DNA from: Acetoanaerobium sticklandii
GTDB taxonomy: Bacteria > Bacillota > Clostridia > Peptostreptococcales > Filifactoraceae
Direction: 5' to 3'
Length of the DNA: 64,000 bases
NCBI RefSeq assembly: GCF_000196455.1
Contig: NC_014614.1
Coordinates: forward strand, 1,410,001 to 1,474,000
In this document: one piece after another, positions 17,213 through 25,761 of the stretch
How positions within the stretch are numbered: the stretch's first letter is position 1
Layout of the letters: every line of letters begins with the position of its first letter
Program-made: the position numbers and the translations under genes
The notes under the pieces: model-generated
The model's database searches: none
Told to the model about the DNA's origin: nothing
The model's input: only the letters and a program-made list of their open reading frames with translations

Positions 17213-17242
17213 AAAACACCTCTTTACTCTAGGAGGTGTTTT
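17213..17242. terminator. Bidirectional terminator
   Basis: AAAACACCTC (17213-17222) and GAGGTGTTTT (17233-17242) form a 10-bp stem with U-tracts on both strands. It serves the small plus-strand gene and the minus-strand gene ending at 17229. Confidence 0.8.
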
Positions 17243-18413
17243 TTATACTCTTAATTATTAAACTTCTTTTATTTTCATCCGTTTTCTTTCTTTTGTTTAA
17301 TTGAAAGTCAATTTGAAGTTCCTGCTCACCATAAGTGAAAAATTGAATTAATTTATTAAAATGTTCTACTTCAGCTAAATATTTGTAAAACATTTTTTTA
17401 AGATTATAATCAGATTGCAGTGATTCTCTTTTCTCACTACCATCAAAAATAGAAAATTTTATTTCAAGTTCAAAGCTAGCACTATGTAATTTTATATCAT
17501 CTCTATTTAATCGAAGCATCTCTAAAATAACTTTTGCTTTAAGAATATCACAATTTTGATTGTATAAAATTGAAAAATGTTCACTTGAATAATTGAATTT
17601 CTCTTCATAAAACTGCTCTTTATTTTTAAAAGTAAATTTTTCATTAATTATATTTTTAATATAATCAGCTGCATATTTATTATAATATTTATTTCTTCTT
17701 GTCAAAAAAACAAACTCTTGAAAAGCAAAATCGCTTACAGGACTATATGCCCATTGAACAGTGCTTCTTGTTTTGCTGTTTTTAATTTTATTAAAAACAT
17801 TCTGAATGATATCGTTTTGTATTATTTTAACTCTATTGAAAGGCTCTTTAAAATCTAATTTCTTAATTAATAATTCTGCTTCAATGTTTTCTTTTATTTC
17901 TTTTAAGATTTTTTCTCTTTCTTCATCAAATTGCTTCTTGTATACATCCTTTAAATTTATAGTACATACACATGTAAGTGTATAAAGTCCCATTTCATAA
18001 TTTTTGTTGATTCCAATTCTTATACAATTTTCTTTAGTATTCACCTTGTGTGATTTAACATATTTTTTTTCGGATTCTCTAAAATAAATGATATTACAAT
18101 TATTATCTAAAGATATGTATTCAGTTAATTCCCAAAACTCTATCTTAAAATTTGCTTGAAACTTTGAAGTGAAAATACTAAAAAAATTTTCAATGGAGTC
18201 TTTATTATTTAAAATTTTTTCAATGTATCTAGCATTAGAATTAATTCTCATTGGAAAATTTATATATAAATTACCAAATGGATTTTTTGATTCATCTAAA
18301 ATCGAAATACTAAGATATTTATCACTTGTATTTTTTGTTTTTTCTAGAGCTAAAAAAGTATAATTTAGAGAAAAATTAGCTTGATATAGCAAATCTTTTA
18401 ATCCATATTCCAT
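17229..18413 (-). CDS. Hypothetical protein, 394 aa
   Basis: This soluble mixed alpha/beta protein has a helical, coiled-coil-prone middle (KKQFDEEREKILKEIKENIE, ~160-180) and a conserved-looking segment (TVQWAYSPVSDFAFQEFVFL). There is no membrane segment or signal peptide. A GGGG-containing ribosome site lies 7 bases before the ATG. The gene stands between the restriction operon and the RecD2-like operon and has its own terminator. Its base composition is as AT-rich as its neighbours'. No family was recognised. Confidence 0.65.
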   Translation of the reverse strand: MEYGLKDLLYQANFSLNYTFLALEKTKNTSDKYLSISILDESKNPFGNLYINFPMRINSNARYIEKILNNKDSIENFFSIFTSKFQANFKIEFWELTEYISLDNNCNIIYFRESEKKYVKSHKVNTKENCIRIGINKNYEMGLYTLTCVCTINLKDVYKKQFDEEREKILKEIKENIEAELLIKKLDFKEPFNRVKIIQNDIIQNVFNKIKNSKTRSTVQWAYSPVSDFAFQEFVFLTRRNKYYNKYAADYIKNIINEKFTFKNKEQFYEEKFNYSSEHFSILYNQNCDILKAKVILEMLRLNRDDIKLHSASFELEIKFSIFDGSEKRESLQSDYNLKKMFYKYLAEVEHFNKLIQFFTYGEQELQIDFQLNKRKKTDENKRSLIIKSIKNTS

Positions 18414-18487
18414 TTTTTTCCCCTTTTGTTTTTATTTAATTATATTGATAATATAGTATTTTTTGCAATATAAAATTTAATATACTT

Positions 18488-18540
18488 AAAAAAACCTAAA
18501 CTATTTCAAAACATTTCTACATGATTTGAATAGTCTAGGT
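18488..18540 (-). terminator. Terminator of the RecD2-like operon
   Basis: CCTAAACTATTTCAAA (18495-18510) pairs with TTTGAATAGTCTAGG (18525-18539) with minor mismatches. TTTTTTT follows on the minus strand. Confidence 0.8.
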
Positions 18541-18550
18541 CTTATATATT

Positions 18551-20650
18551 TTAAAGAAATTCTTTTAAAAGTGTCCTTCTTTTTTCAGGCTCTCTCATGC
18601 AGTAATCTTTAAATATTTCTTCATTTCCTATCATTATAAAAAGTTCCTTAGCCCTTGTTAGTGCAGTATAGAAAAGTTTCTTATTCCACATATTCTTATC
18701 TGCAAATGAAAGGGGAACAATCACTACCTTTACCTCAGAACCTTGATATTTGTGAATTGTTGATGCATATGAATGAATCACTGTATTGAAAAACTCTTCT
18801 TTGAAGTAGTCAACCCATGCTCCATCATCAAATTCAAGGGTTACTGATTTTTCATTTATAAAAGCTATGCTTCCAGTTGTTCCATTATATATCCCCTCTT
18901 CATTATTGTTCTCATTTTGCATAATCCGATCATCGGGTGAGAATTTTATTCCAGATGGAGATATTATGAAATCATCTGATTTATTAAAATGTTTTTGAAT
19001 TTGAAAATTCAGTTCATGTGTCCCAATGGATGTTTTTTTAGTTGGAGAGAGTATTGCTATATCTTTTGCTTCATAACCAAGTTTTTCTCTAAGATATTTA
19101 TATGATTTTAGGATGTGGGCCATGATTTCATCATCAGTTTCTTTTCTTACAAACTTAAAATCATCCCCATATTCAAGGTTTGGATCATTATTTTTTATTT
19201 TATGGGCGTTTACAACTATCTTGGACCCTTCTGCTTGCCTAAATACTTTCTTAAGTCTAGTTGTTGGAATTTTCCCTGAATCTATAAGTGATTCAAGTAT
19301 ATTTCCAGCTTCAACTGATTCTATTTGGTCCACATCACCTATGAAAACTATTTTGCTGTTATCTGATATATTTTTTATTAGTTCATAAAATAAAAATGAA
19401 CCAACCATTGACATCTCATCTATTAGAACTATATCCTCTTGTATTTCCCTATTAGCTTCAGTAAAAAAATATCCAATCTCAAGTGCTCTATGAATGGTTG
19501 AGCTATATTCCCCAACAACCTCTGAAAGTCTAGCAGAAGCTTTCCCTGTTGGACAAGCAAGGGATAAAGTATATCCAAATCTTTTAGAAAGCTCAACTAT
19601 TGCTTTTGCGGTTTGAGTTTTTCCTGTTCCTGGGCCTCCTGTTAAAATAAATATGGGACTCTTTGCAAACATTCTGATTGCATCTTTTTGTTCATCTGAA
19701 AAACTAAAAGAGTTTGACTCCTCAAACTCTGATATAAACTCCTCAACTTTTTTAGAGTCTATAATATTTATATTTGTATTATTTATTTTATATTCTAGTA
19801 GAGCTGCTGTATTTTTTTCTGTTTTATATGTTTGTATTAGCGTAACTTTCCCATCTTTTGAAATATAAATAAGAGATTTGGAGTATGCATGTTTAATTGC
19901 CTTATTAATCATCGCAATTGACAGCTCTTTTTCTTTCATTTTTTCTACAAGATTGTCTAAATCCATATACAAATTTCCATTTTTCGCCTCTTCTTTTAAT
20001 GAATTAATAAGAAGAGCAATTGCATGTTCCATAGAATTTAAAGGAAATCCAACAATTTTAGCTATATTTAGAGCTTTATCATATCCAATTTCTTCTATAA
20101 AAACAAATGGATTTGAAAAAAGAACAGCTTTTGTGCTTTCTTGAAATCTTTCATACATTTTAAAAATTTCTAAAAAGCTTAAGTTTAATAAAATTATGTT
20201 GTTTAATAAGTCATAAAACTCTTCTAAGTTGTTTTTATTTTCCTCAATTTTCTCAGCTTCACTTTTATCAATCCCAAAATCATGTTCCAAATATTTAGAA
20301 TTTATAATCTTTTCAAAAACATTCTTTTCACAACTTCTAGAAATATTTTGAGCTGATTGCTTTGAAATATTAAGAATTTTGCATAAAATAATTGCTAATT
20401 CAGCATCTGAGTTTCTTGATACTATTTTGTAGTCTTCTATTTTTAAATGCTTAAAGTTATATTGATTTTCACTAAGTTTTATTTCAAGTACATCATTTTT
20501 TTCTAAGTCTAACCTTTCTAATTTGATGGTAACTCTCAATTTATTCAATTTTTCCATATCTTTTCTATCTAAAATCTTGAGATGTATCAAATAATCAAAT
20601 TGTTTTATTGTTGTAACTTTTTCTACTATAACTTTCACTTTATTTTCCAT
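18551..20650 (-). CDS. RecD2-like superfamily 1 DNA helicase
   Basis: This 699-residue 5'-3' type helicase has a ~320-residue N-terminal region including helix-hairpin-helix-like helices. The SF1B motor follows: Walker A FILTGGPGTGKTQTAKA (~335), CPTGKASARLSEV (Ia), VLIDEMSMV (II, ~412), FIGDVDQIESVEAG (III, ~437), VFRQAEGSKI (IV), and the UvrD-C2 part with STIHKYQGSE (V, ~635) and FYTALTRAKE (VI, ~662). RecD2 and TraA-type relaxase helicases share this layout. With no relaxase domain, RecD2-like is the best call. It overlaps the preceding 234-aa gene by 11 bases, forming a two-gene operon behind the palindromic element at 21405-21457. Confidence 0.85.
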   Translation of the reverse strand: MENKVKVIVEKVTTIKQFDYLIHLKILDRKDMEKLNKLRVTIKLERLDLEKNDVLEIKLSENQYNFKHLKIEDYKIVSRNSDAELAIILCKILNISKQSAQNISRSCEKNVFEKIINSKYLEHDFGIDKSEAEKIEENKNNLEEFYDLLNNIILLNLSFLEIFKMYERFQESTKAVLFSNPFVFIEEIGYDKALNIAKIVGFPLNSMEHAIALLINSLKEEAKNGNLYMDLDNLVEKMKEKELSIAMINKAIKHAYSKSLIYISKDGKVTLIQTYKTEKNTAALLEYKINNTNINIIDSKKVEEFISEFEESNSFSFSDEQKDAIRMFAKSPIFILTGGPGTGKTQTAKAIVELSKRFGYTLSLACPTGKASARLSEVVGEYSSTIHRALEIGYFFTEANREIQEDIVLIDEMSMVGSFLFYELIKNISDNSKIVFIGDVDQIESVEAGNILESLIDSGKIPTTRLKKVFRQAEGSKIVVNAHKIKNNDPNLEYGDDFKFVRKETDDEIMAHILKSYKYLREKLGYEAKDIAILSPTKKTSIGTHELNFQIQKHFNKSDDFIISPSGIKFSPDDRIMQNENNNEEGIYNGTTGSIAFINEKSVTLEFDDGAWVDYFKEEFFNTVIHSYASTIHKYQGSEVKVVIVPLSFADKNMWNKKLFYTALTRAKELFIMIGNEEIFKDYCMREPEKRRTLLKEFL

Positions 20651-21344
20651 TAATCATTCTCCTCTTCTCTTTAAGTCTTTTTTTAATGCTTACTATTGTG
20701 TTTTCAGAAACATTTAGTTCTCTTGCAAAGCCTTTGCTATAAATAATTTCAGGGAAATCTAAATCTTGATATAGCTGAAGAAATCTAATTTCATTGTGAG
20801 TTAGTGCCTCTAAATCAAGATAATTGCTAAAAATCGAATACTTGAAATCCTTTTTTATATCCATTCTTTCAAAGTATTGATCATGAGTTTTTTCTTTTTC
20901 GAGTATGAAAAAATTCTTCAGTAAATTTTTATTTTCAATAATTTTAGAGTAGTATCTATTTACAACTCTAAATGCTGCTGTAGATATATAAAGAGAGTTT
21001 ATATATCCGTTTTTCAGCAACTTTTCTAATAAATCTATATATGTTTTTAAGAAAACTGGATTGCTTAACTCAACTTCATAGCTAAAAGTCTTTTCTTTAA
21101 ACCTTTTCTTAAATTCCTCTTCTACTGCTTTATTAAAGTCTTTTGATAGTTCATCAATAAAATTTTCAATCGTTCCAGTTCTGTCTTTATAAGAAACTTT
21201 CATTTGCAAATTTTCATTTATAAAATCCACTTTCTTTTTTAAACTAGTTTTTCTACAATCTTTATCTCCATCAAATTCCCTAGATCTTTCTTCTAACATT
21301 TTTTCTAAATCATCATTTCCAATAATTTCTATACTTGTTCTCAT
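20640..21344 (-). CDS. Hypothetical protein with C-terminal HTH, partner of the RecD2-like helicase
   Basis: This 234-residue charged protein is mostly helical. Its last ~55 residues (LTHNEIRFLQLYQDLDFPEI, then FARELNVSENTIVSIKKRLK) match the helix-turn-helix pattern of sigma-70 region 4 or LuxR-like domains. An AGGAGG site lies 8 bases before the ATG. The gene overlaps the helicase gene by 11 bases. It may be the regulator of the operon or a DNA-targeting subunit of the helicase. The N-terminal 170 residues match nothing I know. Confidence 0.7.
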   Translation of the reverse strand: MRTSIEIIGNDDLEKMLEERSREFDGDKDCRKTSLKKKVDFINENLQMKVSYKDRTGTIENFIDELSKDFNKAVEEEFKKRFKEKTFSYEVELSNPVFLKTYIDLLEKLLKNGYINSLYISTAAFRVVNRYYSKIIENKNLLKNFFILEKEKTHDQYFERMDIKKDFKYSIFSNYLDLEALTHNEIRFLQLYQDLDFPEIIYSKGFARELNVSENTIVSIKKRLKEKRRMINGK

Positions 21345-21362
21345 TTTTATGCCTCCTACGAT

Positions 21363-21380
21363 TTGTAATATTAATTACAA
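21363..21380. promoter_or_regulatory. Palindrome before the HTH protein gene
   Basis: TTGTAATATTAATTACAA is symmetrical except at its centre and lies about 20 bases upstream of the start codon at 21344. It is a candidate operator. Confidence 0.35.
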
Positions 21381-21404
21381 GCTTTAAGATGAAATAAAAA
21401 ACAA

Positions 21405-21457
21405 AAAAATATCTAGTTATCGCACGAGATAGTATTTTGCGACAGCTAGATATTTTT
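21405..21457. promoter_or_regulatory. Large palindrome carrying two inverted copies of the shared 20-bp element
   Basis: AAAAATATCTAGTTATCGCA (21405-21424) and TGCGACAGCTAGATATTTTT (21438-21457) face each other across 13 bases, between the divergent genes at 21344 (minus) and 21519 (plus). A third copy is at 16835-16854. The symmetry and recurrence suggest a dimer-binding operator. A hairpin acting in RNA as an attenuator is the alternative. Confidence 0.6.
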
Positions 21458-21518
21458 ATTTGAAATAAATATTTTAAATAGTGTAATTAATATAAAGATT
21501 CAAGAGGGAGGTTTTAAA

Positions 21519-22754
21519 GTGGATGAGAAAAACAAGAAAATGCTAGGTATTTTTGAGGTTTTGCACAATTCTTTTGTATCAAAAGAAGATATTCTTAAAA
21601 GAAATGTTGAGATTGATAGATATATAAACCAAAGAGTTCTAGTCCAATTGAAAAATGATAAAAAGAGAATTGAATTATTTTTCAGACTATTTTTTCTAAG
21701 AATAGATGAGTACAGAAACCTTGATAAAAAACTAAAGAGGAGAATAGATAAGTATACTTTTAGACAGTATTCTTTATTTATAGCTTACATTGTAAAAGAA
21801 ACTAACGCTATCATAGACAAGTGTCCAACCTCTTTTGTATTCATAAATTCTATTAATATATTTAGAACAGTAAATATGAAAGAGAGCTTAGATTTAAATG
21901 AAGAATATATAAATATAATAAAGAAATATGATATATTAGCGTTTTCAATAAAAGAAATCAGTGGAATTGAAACTATTGATATAAATACTTTAGCTAAAAT
22001 AGCTTTAGCTGAAAAAAATGAAAGTGATTATAATTTCGCTGACTTTAACTGCATGATAAAAAATATAATGAAAAGAAATTCAAATCTTCATGAGACAATA
22101 TATATAGAAGATACTATATCAACTTTAGATAGAACAAAGTTAGAATCGAAAGAGTATAAAGTTTATAAATTTGCTGACTTTAAACTTAGATATTTATATT
22201 CTCTATTAGAATTAAATTGTGAAGAAGAGCTAAAAAGAATCAAGAAAGTTATTTCTGAAAAATTTGATATTAATTCAAATCATAATATTTTAAAAGTTAT
22301 TGAAGCATCACTCATTTACAATAGTTCAGGTTTTATCAAGAGTATACTTAAAGATATTTCTTCAAAAGATGCATGTGATATAAATAATTTAATCCAAAAG
22401 AGCACTCGTGGATTTATTAGATTTAGAACTACTATAAATAAAACAAAAAATTCAAAGGGCTGTTATTTAGCAATAGATTCAAGAAAATTTATATTTCAAA
22501 ACCCAGACTTGCTTATATTTAATTACCTAAATAAATGCGAGGAAGCGATTTTGAAAAAAGCGGCATTTGAAATAATCAAAGAGCACAAAACTGATGATCT
22601 GTATATAGATATAAGAAGAAGAGAAATAAAAGCTTTTGAAGATTTTAGTGAACACATTATAAAAGGAAAACTCAATGAAGCTACATTACATTATCTTCCA
22701 GACTTAGCTAAAAGCATAAGTAATCTTGTCCCAATTGAAATATTCTCAAGCTAA
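21519..22754 (+). CDS. Hypothetical protein, 411 aa
   Basis: This soluble, lysine-rich, mostly helical protein starts at a GTG 8 bases after AGAGGGAGG. It has no signal peptide, membrane segment or recognisable catalytic motif. The C-terminal half contains SNLVPIEIF and a cluster of basic residues (YIDIRRREIKAFEDF). It is transcribed away from the RecD2-like operon, and the two share the palindromic region 21405-21457. Its leader is homologous to that of the small gene at 16918. No family was recognised. Confidence 0.65.
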   Translation: MDEKNKKMLGIFEVLHNSFVSKEDILKRNVEIDRYINQRVLVQLKNDKKRIELFFRLFFLRIDEYRNLDKKLKRRIDKYTFRQYSLFIAYIVKETNAIIDKCPTSFVFINSINIFRTVNMKESLDLNEEYINIIKKYDILAFSIKEISGIETIDINTLAKIALAEKNESDYNFADFNCMIKNIMKRNSNLHETIYIEDTISTLDRTKLESKEYKVYKFADFKLRYLYSLLELNCEEELKRIKKVISEKFDINSNHNILKVIEASLIYNSSGFIKSILKDISSKDACDINNLIQKSTRGFIRFRTTINKTKNSKGCYLAIDSRKFIFQNPDLLIFNYLNKCEEAILKKAAFEIIKEHKTDDLYIDIRRREIKAFEDFSEHIIKGKLNEATLHYLPDLAKSISNLVPIEIFSS

Positions 22755-22769
22755 TATTAAGATTATAGC

Positions 22770-22807
22770 AAGAGAGGAGAGGTTTGAACAATCTTCCTCT
22801 CTTTTTT
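22770..22807 (+). terminator. Terminator of the 411-aa protein gene
   Basis: AAGAGAGGA (22770-22778) pairs with TCCTCTCTT (22795-22803), ending in TTTTTT. Confidence 0.8.
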
Positions 22808-22827
22808 AATTTTGTGCACTGAGTTCA

Positions 22828-23208
22828 CTATATTCTTCTGTTTTGAAACACATTAACTACTATATCCCTTATAAATTCTGCTACTTCTACTCTATCTTCT
22901 ATATTCCCCTGAAAAAAAAGGGGAATCTCACTTGATTCACACATCCTATTAATTATTTTGGTTGATGCTATGGCTGAGTTATGGATTTTAGTTCTAGTTT
23001 TATCCATTTCCTCAACTGTATCTTTATATTCTTCTGCCTCTAATTTTATCTTTAAAATAGACCTTAGTGACTCCATTTTATAAACATATGTCACATAGTT
23101 TCCATATGAATCAATAGTATCTTCTATTATTTCAAGTACATCTACATCATCAGCATAAATTTTTGCTAGATTTGTAAGAAAATCTGTTGCCCAGTTCTCT
23201 TTTTTCAA
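22828..23208 (-). CDS. Hypothetical protein, DUF3232-like
   Basis: This 126-residue all-helical acidic protein contains KTRTKIHNSAIASTKIINRM and IEDRVEVAEFIRDIVVNVF. The pattern recalls the DUF3232 family of small proteins from Firmicutes plasmids and genomic islands. I give that family name from memory and with low certainty. Its function is unknown. It is a single gene convergent with the 411-aa protein gene. Confidence 0.6.
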   Translation of the reverse strand: MKKENWATDFLTNLAKIYADDVDVLEIIEDTIDSYGNYVTYVYKMESLRSILKIKLEAEEYKDTVEEMDKTRTKIHNSAIASTKIINRMCESSEIPLFFQGNIEDRVEVAEFIRDIVVNVFQNRRI

Positions 23209-23460
23209 TATGATTCACTCCAGTACTATTTATCTTTTGTGTTCGTATTTTTTTCTAAATATACTTTCAAAAAATATAAATTTCTTTTAAATAGTTTTAA
23301 CTGGATTTCATGATTTTTATATTTTTGATGGTATAACTATATTATATCTCACCTTACTTTTTATTATACAGATATATTTTGATTTTTCTTGCTCCTTTTT
23401 AAGGTAGGTATAAGTAATTCTATTTTTACCTTATAATATATTATATAGGAGGTCATAAAT

Positions 23461-23709
23461 ATGTTAAATAATCCAAAAATCCAAGTTAGTATAACTGAGG
23501 CCAATCAAAATTTCTCAAAAGTTGCTAAAATTGTTGATGAAGAAAAAATAGTTGTTGTTTTGAAGCAAAACAAACCAAAGTATCTCATTATAGATTTTGA
23601 AGAGTTTTCTAAAATGGAAAAAAATAATCAAGAAGAAAAGACATGGGAAGAAGTAAGCAAAAAGATGCTATTTAAGAATCTTGACGCATACAAGGAGCTT
23701 GAAAAATAA
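23461..23709 (+). CDS. Orphan Phd/YefM-type antitoxin
   Basis: This 82-residue protein has the Phd/YefM N-terminal DNA-binding fold pattern (VSITEANQNFSKVAKIVDEE, then KIVVVLKQNKPKYLIIDFEEF, residues ~8-50) and an acidic, Trp-containing C-terminal arm that would bind a toxin. AGGAGG lies 8 bases before the ATG. A -10 box (TATAAT) and imperfect AAGGTA/TACCTT repeats lie upstream at about 23400-23440, as expected for autoregulation. No toxin gene (Doc, YoeB or RelE type) follows in the next 500 bases, so it is solitary. It could be a stand-alone regulator or an anti-toxin against a toxin elsewhere. Confidence 0.8.
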   Translation: MLNNPKIQVSITEANQNFSKVAKIVDEEKIVVVLKQNKPKYLIIDFEEFSKMEKNNQEEKTWEEVSKKMLFKNLDAYKELEK

Positions 23710-23974
23710 TTTATGCATCAGTTAGTTGAGTAGTGTAAAATATTGTATCAACCTTAGAGTCTACATGGCTTTTATTCTTAATTTATATACTAATATTAAT
23801 AACACTTTAGAGGCTGATAAATGAAATTTCAAAACTGCTAAAAAAGAATATTAAAGAATAAGGATTTTCTATAATTTTATAACATCTACATTTACTTATT
23901 TTCCATAAAAAAAGACTATCCTATAATTGGAAGTTACTGAAGAAGTGTAAAATAAAAAGCAGTAAGTTTTTCTC

Positions 23975-24019
23975 AAAAAAGAGAGCATTTAGAATGACTT
24001 CTAAGGCTCTTTTTTTTTA
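23975..24019 (+). terminator. Hairpin terminator
   Basis: AAAAAAGAGAGC pairs with GCTCTTTTTTTTT across a partly paired loop. It is the first clear terminator downstream of the antitoxin gene. Confidence 0.65.
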
Positions 24020-24057
24020 ATTTTTTCAATCATTTTCACCTATCTAAAATTCATTGT

Positions 24058-24087
24058 AAAAAGATATGATAGACATCATATCTTTTT
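24058..24087. terminator. Bidirectional terminator
   Basis: AAAAAGATATGA and TCATATCTTTTT form a perfect 12-bp stem with a 6-base loop. It lies 150 bases beyond the last gene of the WYL-headed operon and can end transcription from either side. Confidence 0.65.
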
Positions 24088-24240
24088 AGTAGAGTTAAAG
24101 CAAATTAACCCTTTTACGGTGGTTATAATTTATTGTAGATTTTATTTCAATAACTAAAGCTTTATTTAAATATTGGTGAACTAAACTCATTAAAACAGGC
24201 AAAACAATTATATATGGTCAAAAATCGATATGAGATTTAG

Positions 24241-24990
24241 TTAAAACTTATATGAAAATGTATTTTTTGCTATGCTTGATTCTATAGATAAATTTTTTAG
24301 AGAATTTTCGATTGAATATCTTTTTTTATATTCCTCCAAGTTCAATGTATTTACAGAAAACTCGATAGATAAGCATTTATTAATGTTGGTAAAGTAGACT
24401 ACAGATCCATCGTTCATCATGCCCTTTAATCCTGATGTTAAGCTTAATAAGCCTCCAATAAACAAAAACGGATTAGCTGTAGACATCGCTATTGCAAGTT
24501 CTACAGCTCCAATTCCAATTGTTTTTGCAACACCTTCGATACTATCAATTGAATGTCCTTCTTTAAACATTCTCTTAAAATCATCTATACCTTGAAAAAT
24601 TGCTATTGTACCAGCTAAAATATCAAATCCATTGACAAAATTCCAACTTCTTTTTATACTGTCACAACACTTAAGCAATCCTAAATTTTCTAGAATCTCT
24701 CCTGGAATAATAGGAAGTCCTTGCTTTGTAAATAAATCCGATAATAAGTGTTCAAGAAACGGAGCTACTTCATTTAAATTGTTTATTGGAAAGTCATATA
24801 CTAAATGGTGTCCATATAATCTGTGGGCAATCACCCCTTTCCCTTTTGCAGCACTATCCATAAGCCTTCCATAAGAACTGTATCCTATTTTATTCTTATT
24901 CATAAATGTATATATCTCATTGCCATTTTTATAAGCGAATTCTCTTATATAATTGGAAGATAAGGTATTAAATTCTTCATTAATATTCAT
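24241..24990 (-). CDS. Hypothetical protein, last gene of the WYL-headed operon
   Basis: This protein has 249 residues from the ATG at 24988-24990, which follows GGAAGGA. An upstream in-frame start at 25026 would lie inside the previous gene and has no ribosome site. A central glycine/alanine-rich hydrophobic stretch (ELAIAMSTANPFLFIGGLLS, ~145-175) suggests membrane association or a helical hairpin. The segment VIAHRLYGHHLVYDFP contains several histidines. It overlaps the preceding 152-aa gene by 11 bases. No family was recognised. Confidence 0.6.
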   Translation of the reverse strand: MNINEEFNTLSSNYIREFAYKNGNEIYTFMNKNKIGYSSYGRLMDSAAKGKGVIAHRLYGHHLVYDFPINNLNEVAPFLEHLLSDLFTKQGLPIIPGEILENLGLLKCCDSIKRSWNFVNGFDILAGTIAIFQGIDDFKRMFKEGHSIDSIEGVAKTIGIGAVELAIAMSTANPFLFIGGLLSLTSGLKGMMNDGSVVYFTNINKCLSIEFSVNTLNLEEYKKRYSIENSLKNLSIESSIAKNTFSYKF

Positions 24991-25438
24991 CGATATAATC
25001 CTTCCCACATTCATTGCAAAATTCACTAGTTTTCTTAATATAATTATCCATAGCTATCTGCATTTTAGCTATCTCCGTTGAACTAATTGCTAGTCCAGTC
25101 ACAGCTCCAAAAGCCATTCCAGCTGGCCCCAATAAGGTAGCTAATCTCATTCCAGTTTTTAATCCACTATTTTTTTTACTATTTTTTTTATTGTCTTCAC
25201 AATAAACTTGTTTCCATATTTTATCTAAATCATCACATAAATCTGGTTTATCAATCCTGTATTTGCTAAAGAGATTAATAATCATAAAGTCATATGCCTT
25301 TTTTTTATCTCCCAAAATTTTATTTGCAGATTTGAAACTCATCGATTTGCCTATTTTATCTATAATTCCAGAAAATTTTTTATCTTTTCCAACAAATTCT
25401 ATTTCCGTAATAAATTGTCTGTATTCATTCTTTGTCAT
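24980..25438 (-). CDS. Small glycine-zipper-like protein
   Basis: This 152-residue protein has a helical N-terminal half (~1-90) resembling a TerB-like all-helical fold only in general character. A glycine/alanine-rich hydrophobic helix follows (LLGPAGMAFGAVTGLAISST, ~103-122), then a tail with C-x2-C (FCNECGKDY). The ribosome site is G-rich (AAAGGGGGTAATTTA). It is coupled to the next gene by overlap and separated from the ferredoxin-fusion gene by 323 bases that hold a transposase remnant. The glycine-rich helix resembles the one in the HNH protein at 27734-29194, which supports a common membrane-directed role. Confidence 0.6.
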   Translation of the reverse strand: MTKNEYRQFITEIEFVGKDKKFSGIIDKIGKSMSFKSANKILGDKKKAYDFMIINLFSKYRIDKPDLCDDLDKIWKQVYCEDNKKNSKKNSGLKTGMRLATLLGPAGMAFGAVTGLAISSTEIAKMQIAMDNYIKKTSEFCNECGKDYIDEY

Positions 25439-25602
25439 TAAATTACCCCCTTTTAATTAAATATAAAGTAAACTTGTCTTAGTTTCTAGATCACTAATAT
25501 ACTGGGTACTCAAATTATCTATATTTATAATTATCTTGATTTATGCACGCTCAAACAATTCAAATATTCCTAAAATTATAACAATTCTTCCATTCATATA
25601 TC

Positions 25603-25659
25603 TCAGTTAACCCTTTTCCAATTAATTCGATATTCAGTGGGAGTAGTATTTACAAGTTT
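25603..25659 (-). pseudogene. Possible transposase C-terminal remnant
   Basis: The minus strand reads KLVNTTPTEYRINWKRVN then stop, which resembles the conserved C-terminal end of IS3-type transposases (..SPxEYR..). No start or intact upstream frame exists. The surrounding stretch 25439-25761 is otherwise non-coding. A single short match makes this tentative. Confidence 0.3.
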
Positions 25660-25761
25660 TCTATTTTTCATAATTTATTGGAATATTAAAACCCCTTTGG
25701 TATTTCACTCTATTTTCTGACTTAAATCCAAGTAAAGCAATACTTGCATTCAATTTGTCTT

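Larger units (their letters stand above)
23710..24240. other. Non-coding stretch after the orphan antitoxin
   Basis: No coding frame with a ribosome site is visible on either strand, and no toxin remnant is recognisable. The stretch ends in two terminators (23975-24019 and 24058-24087). Confidence 0.4.

Noticed and set aside
22905..22930. C-rich/G-rich pair resembling a third small-RNA loop
   Set aside because: It lies inside a well-supported coding region and has no promoter or terminator of its own.
24991..25026. Longer start for the last gene of the WYL operon
   Set aside because: The upstream codons lie within the preceding gene and lack a ribosome site, while ATG 24988-24990 has GGAAGGA correctly placed.
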